Assembly: GCF_035222485.1 (NCBI RefSeq) | Contig: NC_085924.1 | Coordinates: 1,240,001-1,304,000 of the forward strand | Source: Podospora pseudoanserina | Taxonomy: Eukaryota > Ascomycota > Sordariomycetes > Sordariales > Podosporaceae | Direction of reading: 5' to 3' | DNA: 64,000 nucleotides | Part shown: positions 1 to 9,902 of the stretch, in pieces | Layout: each line of letters begins with the position of its first letter | Position numbering within the stretch: the stretch's first letter is position 1 | Position numbers and translations under genes: made by a program | The notes under the pieces: generated by a model | Database searches by the model: none | What the model was told of the DNA's origin: nothing | What the model saw: the letters and a program-made list of their open reading frames with translations, nothing else

Positions 1-309
1 CACAAACGGGTGCCAACTCGCCTTCCCTGTTCTCCTTTGTCGCCTATTAGAGGCTTCATGGCCGCTCGGCGCAACCGCAGGTCCGGCGGTGTGCCCGTCC
101 CACCTCCTATCGTGGTCCCTTCGCCGCCAGGCAGGAGCTCTCGCTTCAAGGAGCAAACGAGTCCCAGTCCGGCGCTGGAGACGGTGATTTTCAGCCCACC
201 CCCTATTCCTAGTGCTCCCAAGAAGAGAAAGACGGTCTGGGAGGGATGGTGGGATATCGGACTGTTGGAGAGGATGAACACCATCAAGAGAAAGGCGCTC
301 CCCAAATAG
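1..309 (+). CDS. 3' end of an unidentified proline-rich gene (5' partial)
   Basis: The frame is open from the first base of the window and stops at TAG 307-309, so this is the C-terminal ~102 codons of a longer gene. The visible part is basic and low in complexity. It has proline-rich stretches (PVPPPIVVPSPPGRSSRF, IFSPPPIPSAP), a KKRK cluster, and a distinctive tail with WEGWWDIGLLERM shortly before the stop. That aromatic tail after a disordered linker could be a docking motif at the end of a large fungal protein, but I do not recognise the family. The alternative is chance, which is unlikely given proline/serine-rich codons across the full frame and a plausible stop. No intron is visible in the segment. 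Confidence 0.5.
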   Translation, partial: HKRVPTRLPCSPLSPIRGFMAARRNRRSGGVPVPPPIVVPSPPGRSSRFKEQTSPSPALETVIFSPPPIPSAPKKRKTVWEGWWDIGLLERMNTIKRKALPK

Positions 310-589
310 ATGAACGATGAGGGACGTAATGGATGATGTAGAATGAGCCTTGGTTAGGCCGGTAATGATTCAGGATTGGAACATAATTTTTGGGTATGGG
401 AAAACTGGGACAGGATCATCTATCTCCCTTTGGAAGGTTGAGATATAAGATATATGAAATATGCAGAAAATAATACAGATGATTATTCAACACGACATTC
501 ACGGGGACTTTGTGCGGGGTCTTGATCGTAAAACTTTTACATCTCATTGAGTGGCCTTTCTCGGAGACACAGTTGTGATTCACAGCTAC
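310..589. other. Intergenic spacer
   Basis: AT-richer sequence after the first gene. I see no coding frame or RNA gene. A GGTACCTACCTA-type microsatellite, common in these fungi, sits at its right edge (about 598-612). Confidence 0.5.
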
Positions 590-1191
590 CTACATATCTA
601 GGTACCTACCTAATGCTGGATCTTTCCCAGTGTACAAGTTCCCTCTTGTCTTCCAGCTCCACCACCGTCTAAACGGCCCGGCAACGTATTCTCTCAAGCA
701 GAAGTCGCGGTTGGTCGACATATCCGACCGCGACTTGACAGTGTACCCATAGATTTTCCCCGTGAAGTCTAGCTGCACATAAGCCACCATATCCCGGACA
801 CGTGCCGTGGTGAGCATGTCAAAGCTGTGGATTTGGAACAGCTCCTGCTCCGCCTTGCGATATCGCCGGATTTCACCGGTTCAATCCTGACCCTGGATCT
901 GCCAGGTTCTTTTCCACTTGTTTCTGTTGTCAACCTCGAGAGCGAGCCGATCAACGTTATCTGTTACGGTTTCGTAGATTGCTGACGTGTTGGGAAGAAT
1001 ATTGTAGTCTGCAAAGCTGAAACCTCTCTAGATGGTGGTGGCGAAGTCAGGGGTGCGAAGGATGATGAAGCCGAGGTTGTCTCTGGAGGCTGCGTGGTTT
1101 TCGTGTAATCGGAAGACGCAGACGGCGGGGGTTGGTAATGCGGGAGTGGCCGGGTAGAAAGGGCATAGACGTTCTTTTCCTCTCCAGACAG
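590..1191 (-). pseudogene. Broken gene of unknown family with two in-frame stops
   Basis: Reading the minus strand from 1191 down to the stop at 590-592, one frame stays coding-like for 200 codons. It is interrupted only by TAG at 1028-1030 and TGA at 881-883, which lie in the same frame 147 bp apart. Both sides of each stop look like protein (for example RGFSFADYNILPNTSAIYET before, and EIRRYRKAEQELFQIHSF after). Nearer the end come KIYGYTVKSRSD and REYVAGPFRRWWSWKT. A single frame broken only by nonsense codons points to a formerly intact gene disabled by point mutations rather than by indels. Each stop could come from a C-to-T change (CAG to TAG, CGA to TGA), as RIP would give, but that is inference. 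I do not recognise the family. No start codon was identified. Confidence 0.55.
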
Positions 1192-1489
1192 ACAATCACG
1201 AATAGTGTTTTACAAATTTCTAGAAGTGTATGGTTGAGACTTCGTTCCTTTAACGGATTCCTTCGGTGTTGCCTAAGACGTAAAAGATCCGTAGGATTAA
1301 GTTGGTGGATAGAAGAGGGAACAATAGACTTCTTTCTTCATTGTCGCCTATACAATGACCTTGACAGTAGTTGTCTCCGGTGAGTACGGAAATAGGTGAC
1401 AAGCATGATACTAGCGTCATCTCTTGGCTAAGACTTGCAAACATGTGGCCTTCTGCCTCATTCTAATCGAAGCTAATAAAGAATATAGT

Positions 1490-1860
1490 CCAAGCCATCT
1501 CTATCCATTAGAATACCTAAAGCTTAGAGTATCTCTACTCAAAGCTGAGAGTACCGAGGATAAAAGGCTCTGACTGCTTCCTACTCACTAATACCTAAGG
1601 TAAATAGATGCACGTTATAACCAATAAATATAGTCTTCCGCCTCACTCTTATCCAAGCGTGTGTAGAGTATAGTCCAGGCCTCTTCAATTCATCTGACTG
1701 ACACATAAAGCTTAGACTATGTCTATATGGAGCTTAGAATATGTCTATCTAGAGCTTACACTATCTCTATTTAAACTTCACACTACCTCTATTTAAAGCC
1801 TAGACTGTCTCTATCTAAAGCTGAGATTGTTAAGGGGCAAATGCTCAGACTGCTTCCTGT
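1490..1860. repeat. Degenerate tandem array of an AGCTTAGA-TATCTCTAT unit
   Basis: An imperfect head-to-tail array of about 22-27 bp units built on AGCTTAGAnTATCTCTATCTAA. It is clearest at 1700-1830, where AAGCTTAGACTATGTCTAT, GAGCTTAGAATATGTCTAT, GAGCTTACACTATCTCTAT and AAGCCTAGACTGTCTCTAT follow one another. Related AGCTTTAAA-type arrays occur at 28.06-28.32, 34.74-34.93 and 62.87-63.12 kb. It separates the two broken genes on the minus strand. Confidence 0.6.
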
Positions 1861-1870
1861 TCACTTACAC

Positions 1871-2338
1871 TTAACTACCTATGTTAAATGCATGTAAGTC
1901 ATAACCGTCTATTTTCGTCCATTTTATAGACAGGTGCATGATTTCATTGAGGGTCATCAAGCCAACGTGAAAGTTAGACCTCACATCATTAATCTTGCAC
2001 TCAACTGCTAGCGTACCTCGAACAGTCAGATGCCACGGGGACCGCTGCTCCGATATCTGCTTTAGATCCCACTTTTCGAACACACCGTTCTTGGCCCAAA
2101 GTTCGTAAATCGAATCAATAAAGTAAATCACCAGGTTCTACAGCCCCAACATGAAGCGATATAAAGTGCTGCTGACGGTGTGCGTCACAGTGGAGGATTC
2201 GAGATGCATCAGCAATATAAATTCCCCGCAAATCGGCTTCCCGTCCCGAAAACCATCATTTCCATCGTGGCTGAGTCTTCGCTGTTCCCAAGAGAAAAAC
2301 TGTCGATATAAAACCATACCCCATCACCCCCTTTTGTG
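1871..2338 (-). pseudogene. Second broken gene of unknown family, just upstream of the GH7 gene
   Basis: On the minus strand a coding-like frame ends at the stop 1871-1873 and contains ELWAKNGVFEKWDLKQIS, RSPWHLTVRGTLAVECKIND and SNFHVGLMTLNEIMHLSI. Going upstream it meets an in-frame TAG just before the segment starting NLVIYFIDS. It then resumes in the same frame (GKPICGEFILLMHLESSTV), and further upstream it appears only in a shifted frame (VWFYIDSFSLGNSEDS). One nonsense change plus one frameshift fits a decayed gene. Unspliced introns are the alternative, but I found no good GT-AG pair. The remnant reaches to within 50 bp of the GH7 start codon. It may be part of the same lost gene as 590-1191, with the tandem array between them; that cannot be settled here. 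Confidence 0.4.
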
Positions 2339-2386
2339 ACCGTTAGTACGCTCACTCCATGATAACCCTGCCCTTCCACACCCACA

Positions 2387-3982
2387 ATGCCTCTCCTCTC
2401 CATCTTCCTCCTCCCCCTCCTCCTCCCTTCATCCCTCGCCCAAAAGAAAGGCAACCTCAGCCCCGAAACCCACCCCCCCTTCCAATGGGCACAATGCACC
2501 TCCCCCACCAACTGCACAACAATCAACTCCTCCCTCGTCCTCGACGCCAACTGGCGCTGGGTCCACGACGACAAGTATCGCAACTGCGTGGAGCAAAACC
2601 CAGACGGCACCCAGTGGTGGAACCCCGCCGTTTGCGACCTAGGTGATGAAAGTCCTGCATCAACTAACAATTGTACCTCAAAGTGCCTTCTCGAAGGAGC
2701 CGGGGACTATCGTTGGAGCTATGGCATCACTACCACCAACGCCACCCTGATGCAGAAGCTGGTGACGAGGATCGAGTTCGCTACCAATTATGGTTCAAGG
2801 CTTTTCTTGCTGGAGAAGAAGGATAGATACCAGACTTTTGTGCTGTTGGGGAATGAGCTTAGTTTTGAGGTGGATTTGTCGACTGTTGGGTGTGGGGTTA
2901 ATGCTGCGTTGGGGTTTGTGGCTATGGATGCTGATGGGGGGATGGAGAGGCATGAGCCGTGGAATGAGGCTGGGGCGGAATATGGGACTGGGTATTGTGA
3001 CGGCTGGTGTCAGGATAGGCAGAGATTTGTTGGGGGGAGGGCCGCGACGAATAAACAGGGGGCGCGGGGGTACCAGTGGCAGAGTGATGGGGCTTGTTGT
3101 CCCGAGTTTGCGGTTTGGTGAGCTGTTGTGTTGTCTTGAGAGTGGATACGGCTGATGACGATGCAGGAACTCGAACGCTCATTCATACTCGATGTCTTCG
3201 CATATTTGTGAGAATGATGATTATGAACCATGCCCCGGACCCTGGTGCGACCCGACGTATTATGATCCTGACGAGAGGGGGGTTCCACCAAAGTGTGCCA
3301 GGAAAGGGTGCGAGTACAACCCGTATAGGATGGGGGCGAAGGAGTTTTATGGGAAGGGGAAGCTGGTTGATACCACAAGGAAGTTCAAGTGAGTGTTATG
3401 CTTTAGACCCGCGCTATGTGTTGCTGACAAGGCTTCAGCGTTGTGACTCGTTGGGAAGAAGACCGTCAGTATCAGTTCTTTATCCAAGATGGGAAAAGGA
3501 TTGATGTCCCAGCTCCAACGTGGGATGGGCTCCCAAAGCAAAGCGGCTTGAGTAAGGAAATGTGTGATGTACAGGCCAACGTCTTTATGGAGCAAGACAT
3601 CTGGGCGGTGCATAATGGCTGGCCGACACACCAAAGGCAGGTGTTGAGCCGGCCCATGGTGTTGGTCACATCGATTGATGCGGCTGATGTGAGTGTATAT
3701 TCTGGTGCTGTGAGATGTTTTGCCGCTAATAATCTGGTGGAAGTGGTATACGTGGAACACCTGGCTTGACTCATCCAAGATACCCCCTTATGATGACCGG
3801 GATCCTGGTGTCGAGCGTGGACCCTGTCCATGGGAGGATAATGAACCCTCGATTGCTCGAGCAAGCAATGGTCAGGCGTAAGTCTCCTTTGTGGATAGTG
3901 AAGAAAGAATCTGACATGATACAGAAAGGTTGTGTGGTCCAACATCAGATTTGGGCCTATTGGGTCAACAGTTGAACTGTGA
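2387..3982 (+). CDS. GH7 (cellobiohydrolase/endoglucanase fold) protein, five exons, catalytic residues replaced
   Basis: GH7 enzymes cleave beta-1,4-glucan with retention. Exons are 2387-3117, 3167-3388, 3439-3688, 3744-3877 and 3925-3982; all introns are GT-AG, 47-55 bp, and the sum gives 464 aa. A signal peptide (MPLLSIFLLPLLLPSSLA) predicts secretion. Family landmarks appear in order: NSSLVLDANWRWVHD, a YGITTTNATL-type strand, GCGVNAALGFVAMDADGG, NPYRMG, VDTTRKFNVVTRW, PMVLVTSIDAADWYTWNTWLD, and the closing SNIRFGPIGSTV. The active-site strand is normally E-x-D-x-x-E (EMDIWEAN). Here it reads E240-F-A242-V-W-N245: the nucleophile Glu is kept, but the middle Asp is Ala and the acid/base Glu is Asn. 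The Trp codon is split by intron 1 and the following Asn is fixed by the frame, so mis-splicing does not explain it. There is no CBM1. Hydrolysis is probably lost; a binding or decoy role is inference. Confidence 0.92.
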
Positions 3983-5880
3983 GGCCACATTATCCACACT
4001 TCTTTCCGCTTAGTGGTATTGAAGGCAGTGTACCTTAGAAATCGTTAGTAATGTATCCCCAACATATAAGATAATAAATTGATAACCTCAAGTGACTTCT
4101 GAAATTCCTCGAAGCACAAATTTATACGTGCATTTTCTCATGTAGATAGTCAGCGGTGGCTCGCATCAGCGTGCAAAGTGTGATGGGCTTGCCAAAATGC
4201 CATGTTGAACGTGTATTTTAGAAGACTTTGCTAGTGCCAACCATCCTTTCCAGCATACCTTATATCCTGTCATACTTGATGACAAGGGATACCTATTGCC
4301 AGCCGTCCTGAATCTTCCACGTTTGCACCATTTTTGCTAACACCTGCAGCACAATGGCAAGCCATGCACCACCTGCACTGCACAGTGGATGTGTGATGAG
4401 GCTATTCAGAGTCTCCTCCACCGGCACAAGGATAGACAACAATAAGTTAGAGCAGGCGAAATGTTTTCTTCTACGGCCTAGCATTGGACAGCCAGCACTA
4501 TCTACCTATCAACACCGTCATGGCACCGCCTGGCAGCCCCATCTGCCACCCTGCCGCTCCGTTATGCACGAAGAAGAGATGAAAAGAAAGAGAATAAGCC
4601 AATAACCGGATTCTGGTGCCCACAGAGTTTTAAGAATTTCTCGGAAAACATTTTGAGAACCTGGCCACTTCGCCCAAAAATAAGGAATGCCTGTAAGGCC
4701 ACGAAGGGCATAAGTGATCCCCAAGTTGGTCAACCAATAGTAAAGATATACGTGAGAAGTTCTAGCCCCTATAGGTAATACGTAATGTTATTATCCGCTT
4801 ATAGAACTCTCCGGGTCACGAAACGTATATAGGATATCACGATAACCTATAGCGCCGCCTTCCCTGGCGGAACGCCGCCTAGGACACAATAGCCGCTGAC
4901 TACTCAACCCGAAATGTGCTGCCAATATGGTTACATGTATTCCCCTACGTCAGTGTGAATGACATATGCTAAGTAGGGGATTTGCCTGTGCACTAAGAAA
5001 CTCCTATGATTCCGATCCGCCGGGGCCTTCCTCTACAATCTAGGGGGATTCGTTTTGTTAGTGAAAACAAGCAAACCAGCCAGAACACCTCCTTTACGCT
5101 AACAAAACGAACCCTGGCATATTGTAGCTAATACCGAACAAGAGAAGCGTAAGAGTTTCGCCTTACACATCCTATTTTACTGTAGGATTTAGCGGCTTAG
5201 CAGTATCACTGACCCCTCAAAGGATGGAGTTCACTAGAGCCAATCATAGCGCTTTTACGTCCGCCAGATTAAGGAAAAAGCTCTGGTCCATACAGTTCAA
5301 GCCAGCCGCAGCGGAAAAACTGCTCCGAGGACAGCTGGCACGGACACGTTGGAACAGATACTATGTCCCGAACATGCCGGAACAACGTCTCGTATTCTAG
5401 AGAGCGCGGCCCGGGGTAGCACCGAGATGTCCACGCCCATCTAGTCCGGCATCTCACCTAGCTGCAGAGCATTCCACCACCTCCAGACCTCAAGAACTCT
5501 TGGGCAGGGTACAAGCATCCGTCCGCCTTAGGATTCATTGGGTAGGAAGTCTTACGACCGAGGTCAGCCTGGAACGAAGCTGCATGCTCCTGCATGCTTT
5601 TTGACAGCAATTATCGGGGAAAAGCCGCTCCAGTAGCTCAAACCCACTTTGCCCATTTTGAGCCAGATTTGAATATTGTTTTCTTGGACCGGCTGAATGA
5701 ATTGGTGTCTCGAGGGGAGCTTGCCAAGTTGCAGTGTGCCGAACGGTTAGCCATGCGGCGAGCAAGTGGATATAAGAGTTAGAATATCTCACCAAAGAGT
5801 GCAAGTAGCTCAACCTTCGGCTCTAACGGGCAAGTACGCCTTGAATCTCAGTTCCTACCGGACAGCGGCCCCCTCTCACC
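3983..5880. other. Long spacer with no supported gene
   Basis: About 1.9 kb with only short, overlapping frames on both strands and none with recognisable motifs. It contains a foldback structure at 5046-5114 (listed separately). The plus frame around 5594-5782 has some helical-looking protein sequence but no start context or homology that I recognise, so I do not call it. Confidence 0.5.
5046..5114. repeat. 18-bp inverted repeat (foldback)
   Basis: Arms 5046-5063 and 5097-5114 are reverse complements apart from two transition differences, around a 33-bp loop. The pairing continues patchily outward through a CTACAAT motif on each side, giving a hairpin of roughly 100 bp. It could be a very small MITE relic; no target duplication is evident. 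Confidence 0.5.
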
Positions 5881-8130
5881 ATGGCCCAAGAGAAGATGGC
5901 TCCCCAACACGCCCTCCGTGCAGGTTCCACGCCTGCTCCCGGTAGCCTTGATCGGGATGAGGCATCTGACCTGGCGAATCGGCTTATAACAGCGGTTGAG
6001 GCACTCATCACTTCAAAGATGGCATCAAGCGCCTCGACGAAGAAAGCTTCAAGAAACAGACAGCCCCGACCTAAACGAGGATCGAAACTAGGATACAAGC
6101 GTGTGGATGAAGTGTAAGTACCAACGTACTAACTACAAACCGAAGGCTTACCGCGTGGTAGTTGGGACGATAAAGCGGGTAAGTAAAAGATTACCTAATG
6201 GTTACACTCGGAATCTAACGAACTCAACTCATACGTATTTGTTGTCCGGGACAGAGTCGGTAAGTTTCTCCCATGCTTTTCTATAGCTACTAACCAGCAT
6301 TCCAGAGAGGAACACCCTGGAAATATCCTCTTTTATCGACATCAAGTCCCCATTCCTACGAGATATCCTGCGTGATGTCAGAGACATGCGCTGTGTCTCC
6401 CTGGCTGATGCTACCCCTTCGGTATGGCTTACATTCACACTTTGGAACTTTGGTTCTAACACAGACAGGTTGAACGTCACATTCTCTTCCATATCCGTGA
6501 GGAACTGGAGTCGCGCTACAAACATCTCGCAGACCATCCCCAGGCCGCTGAAGCCCATAGGGTCTTGCTGGAATACGTCAAGACTACCTACGGCCCGATC
6601 CAGCAGCACCTTGAAGAGTTTCTCGAGAAAGGAGATTACGTATGACCTGCTGTGGGCCCTTTTCCGACCACACAGAGGCTTCTGCTACCTGCCGTGGCAC
6701 TGGTGCACCGAGATGCGTCATTTACAATCACTGCGAGGAGATGAAGAGACGAGCCGGTTCGAGATATCTCCACATTAGTACCCGTTTCCTGAACAGTGAT
6801 GGAAGGGTACTTGGGGAAACCACCGTGTGTATCGAAATTGACATCTTCCGGGGGGCTAAGCGGATCGGGCTTCTCTCGGTACATCCTCTCGAGTACCACC
6901 CCGAACTAGACACAGCCAGGAGACAGCTTATTGAATGCGGCCGCGAGTACGTCTCCTTGATGGGTATTCATCATCGGCAGTATGACGGCACGGTATTCTA
7001 CATTGATGATGAAGGTGAAATCGTCCGTTGGTATATTTAGGGTAGGATCATGGTGGATGCCATCTGTTTCCAGGAGAACAAACCTAACTATCCCTGTCCG
7101 CAAGTTCAAAAAGTGCGACCTAAGTACTCGTTTTGAGGCAGGGCGCCATGATCAAGCTTGAAAACCTTGATCCAGATCAGCTGACGGAGAATGAGTCTCT
7201 CATCTGCGCTCCAACTGTCTTAGATTTTTACTTAAAGACCAAGATATTCCGTTCGTTCCCCTTCCCAAGGTGATGGAAATCTACTAATATGCCGCAGTGA
7301 ATCTCGCCGTCACTAATATTAGTAGTGTTGAGTGGAGCGAAGCTTACATTGATAACGTGAAGATCCCCGAGGCGCAAAAGCTGCCGATTCGGGCTCTGAC
7401 GGAGACATATCAGAAACGGGCGCCTGAGGACGGCTTTAAGGGTTTCGTACAAGGGGAAGGCCGCGGAATCAACTTCCTACTTCAGTTTGTAGTCTTAACC
7501 CTCTTGGAAGAGCTATTTGTAATAAGTAACAATAGTGGACCTCCAGGTGTTGCGAAGACACTGACCGCAGAGGTGTTGGCAGAGTCCTCTCGAATTCCAT
7601 TCTATATTGTAAGTATCTCCGTATATTCTGATTTCTCGCTGACCCTGATAGGTCCCTGCTGGGTAGATAGGGGTAGAGCCCACCAAGGTGGAACCAATCC
7701 TGAGAAAAGTCTTCAAGATCGCAAGCCGCTGGAGAGTACTACTACTCCTCGATGAAGCGGATGTGTTCTTGAGTCAACGTTCGGATAATCCTCAGATTAA
7801 CGCCCTGGTCTCTGTGTTGATGCGCGAGCTGGAACAATACGATGGTATTCTGTTTCTCACCATAAACCGATTGCAGGTATTCGACGAAGCGGTATTGAGT
7901 AGGGTGAACCTTGCGTTGAACTACGAAATATTGGAAGGAGGCACCATCCCCCTATCACCGACCAGCTTTAGGTCAGATGTAGATAAGAAACCTTGTCTTC
8001 GTCGCTTAGTCCGTCACCGAGCACGAGGGAACGGTGGTCAACGAGAGCCACCTGAAGACGTCTATTACTGGGAAGAGGGAATTCCTTAACCGATTTTTAG
8101 GGCGTAGGCGCTATCGAAAATCGAAATTTT
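5881..8130 (+). pseudogene. Decayed AAA-ATPase gene (fungal DUF7025-type AAA family)
   Basis: Segments match, in order, the large fungal AAA ATPases with an N-terminal DUF7025-like region: SKLGYKRVDEV near the start, FIDIKSPFLRDILRDVRDM, TYDLLWALFRPHTE, GAKRIGLLSVHPLEYHPE, GRIMVDA, then the AAA core. Short introns are still recognisable; splicing out about 47 bp ahead of the P-loop restores FLLH-GPP. The P-loop itself is GPPGVAKT (a Gly changed to Ala), and Walker B is LLLLDEADVFL. Breaks include a one-base frameshift near 6635, TAG at 7038-7040 just before GRIMVD, several stops around 7130-7300, and another TAG after the second intron of the core. Past about 7930 the AAA lid is missing; a short C-terminal-like tail (ESHLKTSITGKREFLNRF) follows in another frame. 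Decay is by scattered point changes, not saturating RIP. Confidence 0.8.
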
Positions 8131-9902
8131 TATTTGTGAATGGGTACGCTGGGGAGAGGGTTTGGGACAGGGGCTAGGGCACCAGATTGTGGACTACATT
8201 CTTATAAAAGAATGAACGTTTAATATTGTGTGACGGACTAACGTGGTGGTGACTTGGAAGGCCCCCAGCACCGCTTGAACAGATGTAAGAGCCTTGCCCG
8301 GTGCCGCCGTTCTTGCGACCTGGGCTGTCTTCACGGCGGCGACTGCATGGGCGTCAGGTGCAACACGGGTGATGACTGCGAAGAGGTGTGGAGACTGCTA
8401 CGGTGACGAGAGAGGGTGGCAAGTGTAGGCTCGCGAATCTAAAGCGTCTGGGGAAGCCTGTGACACTAGAACTTCTCCAGCAAGCCGCAGTACCAGTGTC
8501 TCTAGTGTCTCCGGGATCAAGAATACTCCTAGAAAGAATTGCGGCAGCAGACCCAGCAGAACCTCTTGAGGGTCCTGGGGCAGCAATGTTTGTGGAGATG
8601 TTGCAGCATGAAAAGGCAGCAAAGTCTCTGGAGAAACTAGCCGCAAAAGACTCTGAGCCGGATCTGACTTTTCTGATCTCGCATAATAGCCGCTCTCTCT
8701 AATCTCTACGGCTTAAATCAAACGAGATATTACTTTTAGACGGGCAAGATTTGGGTCTATAACATTACCAGACCGTGATGCCTGTCGCCAATGGGGCGAG
8801 AATCTCCGTGGTCCTTTCCTTTGCCTTATATCTCTGGGAGCGACAAGGCCACAGCTTGCTCCGTAAAGTCAATATGTTGTGGCGCCTAGAACGGGACTAT
8901 TAAGAGCAATGGGTGAGCGAAGAACTGAAGATACTGAAAGCTCTAGACACCCTTCACGTGAGTTGCCCCACCTATTCTCCGTGATTTATGTGCTAACGTA
9001 TGAAGACGCTCTTCGTTGTGTGGCGGATTTACCCCTCTAAAAAAAAAGAAAGAGCCTTCTACTAAAGACGATGAATATTAGCGTTGTTTCTACCAAGTCG
9101 ATCGCAACCATTATATACACTCTGTGATTGATGCCTCTGTGGGAAAGAGTATAGTTGTAGAGCAAGTGATCATTCCCCTCCAGCAAATTTAGCTAACAGG
9201 GATAATAGTGTGTGGTAATCCAACTTCTCTCTTAGCTTTTGTAGAGCTACGATTGCCCGCTTAAGTGCGACTCGACCAGTTGATTTCACCGAGGTGCAAT
9301 ACCGACCAAGTAGGCCAGTAGTTAGCGTCGCTGATGTAGCCCACGTGTTGGAAAAACGAACAGGTGAGCGCGGCAGCTCACCACGTCCTAGGATGGATAA
9401 GGAGAAAGATCAGTGGGAGGATATAACACTTAACTCTCCAGCCTCCACGCTTGTAGAGGAAACACATGATGCCCTGCAAAAGAAAATGGAGTAGTGAAAT
9501 AAATATCCAGGTATCCAGTTCCCCTGTTCAGACCGTTATATTATTGTACATCTATAGTAGTCACTATGCATAACAACTCTATAACTGCCAAGATCTATAC
9601 TCAATACCTCAACATTTTCTAAGACCTTACAGTATCTAGTCCGGATCGTGATATCCTCCAAAGATATGTTCCGCTTCCCATTTCAGAAAATCCCCTAAGT
9701 TATGCCCTAGATTAAAACCCATCGATACGACATACTCATTTCCGTCAACATCATAACTTACTACTAAATCAAGTATCGGACTTTGTGGCAGGCGCTTGGA
9801 TACTGCTCATGCTGGCACGTTTATGTGAGGCATCAAACCCTTCTGGCATCTGCCCGTCGCTAAGTTCGTTGTATTGCTCGTCAACTTATATTCACTATGC
9901 TG
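8131..9902. other. Spacer with no supported gene
   Basis: Short frames only. A plus frame at 8388-8702 (104 codons, Leu/Ala/Glu-rich) and one at 9294-9494 have no motif, no upstream signal and no clear start advantage over the opposite strand. Some of this may be further remnants of decayed genes. Confidence 0.4.

Noticed and set aside
2339-2670. Upper part of a minus-strand frame opposite GH7 exon 1
   Set aside because: It is antisense to a well-supported GH7 exon and low in complexity. Only the part below 2338 looks like a separate remnant.
3347-3999. Two minus-strand frames of 143 and 175 codons
   Set aside because: They are shadows of GH7 exons 3-5; the plus strand encodes conserved GH7 motifs there.
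8388-8702. Leu/Ala/Glu-rich frame of 104 codons
   Set aside because: The opposite strand is equally open, and there is no motif or promoter-like signal.
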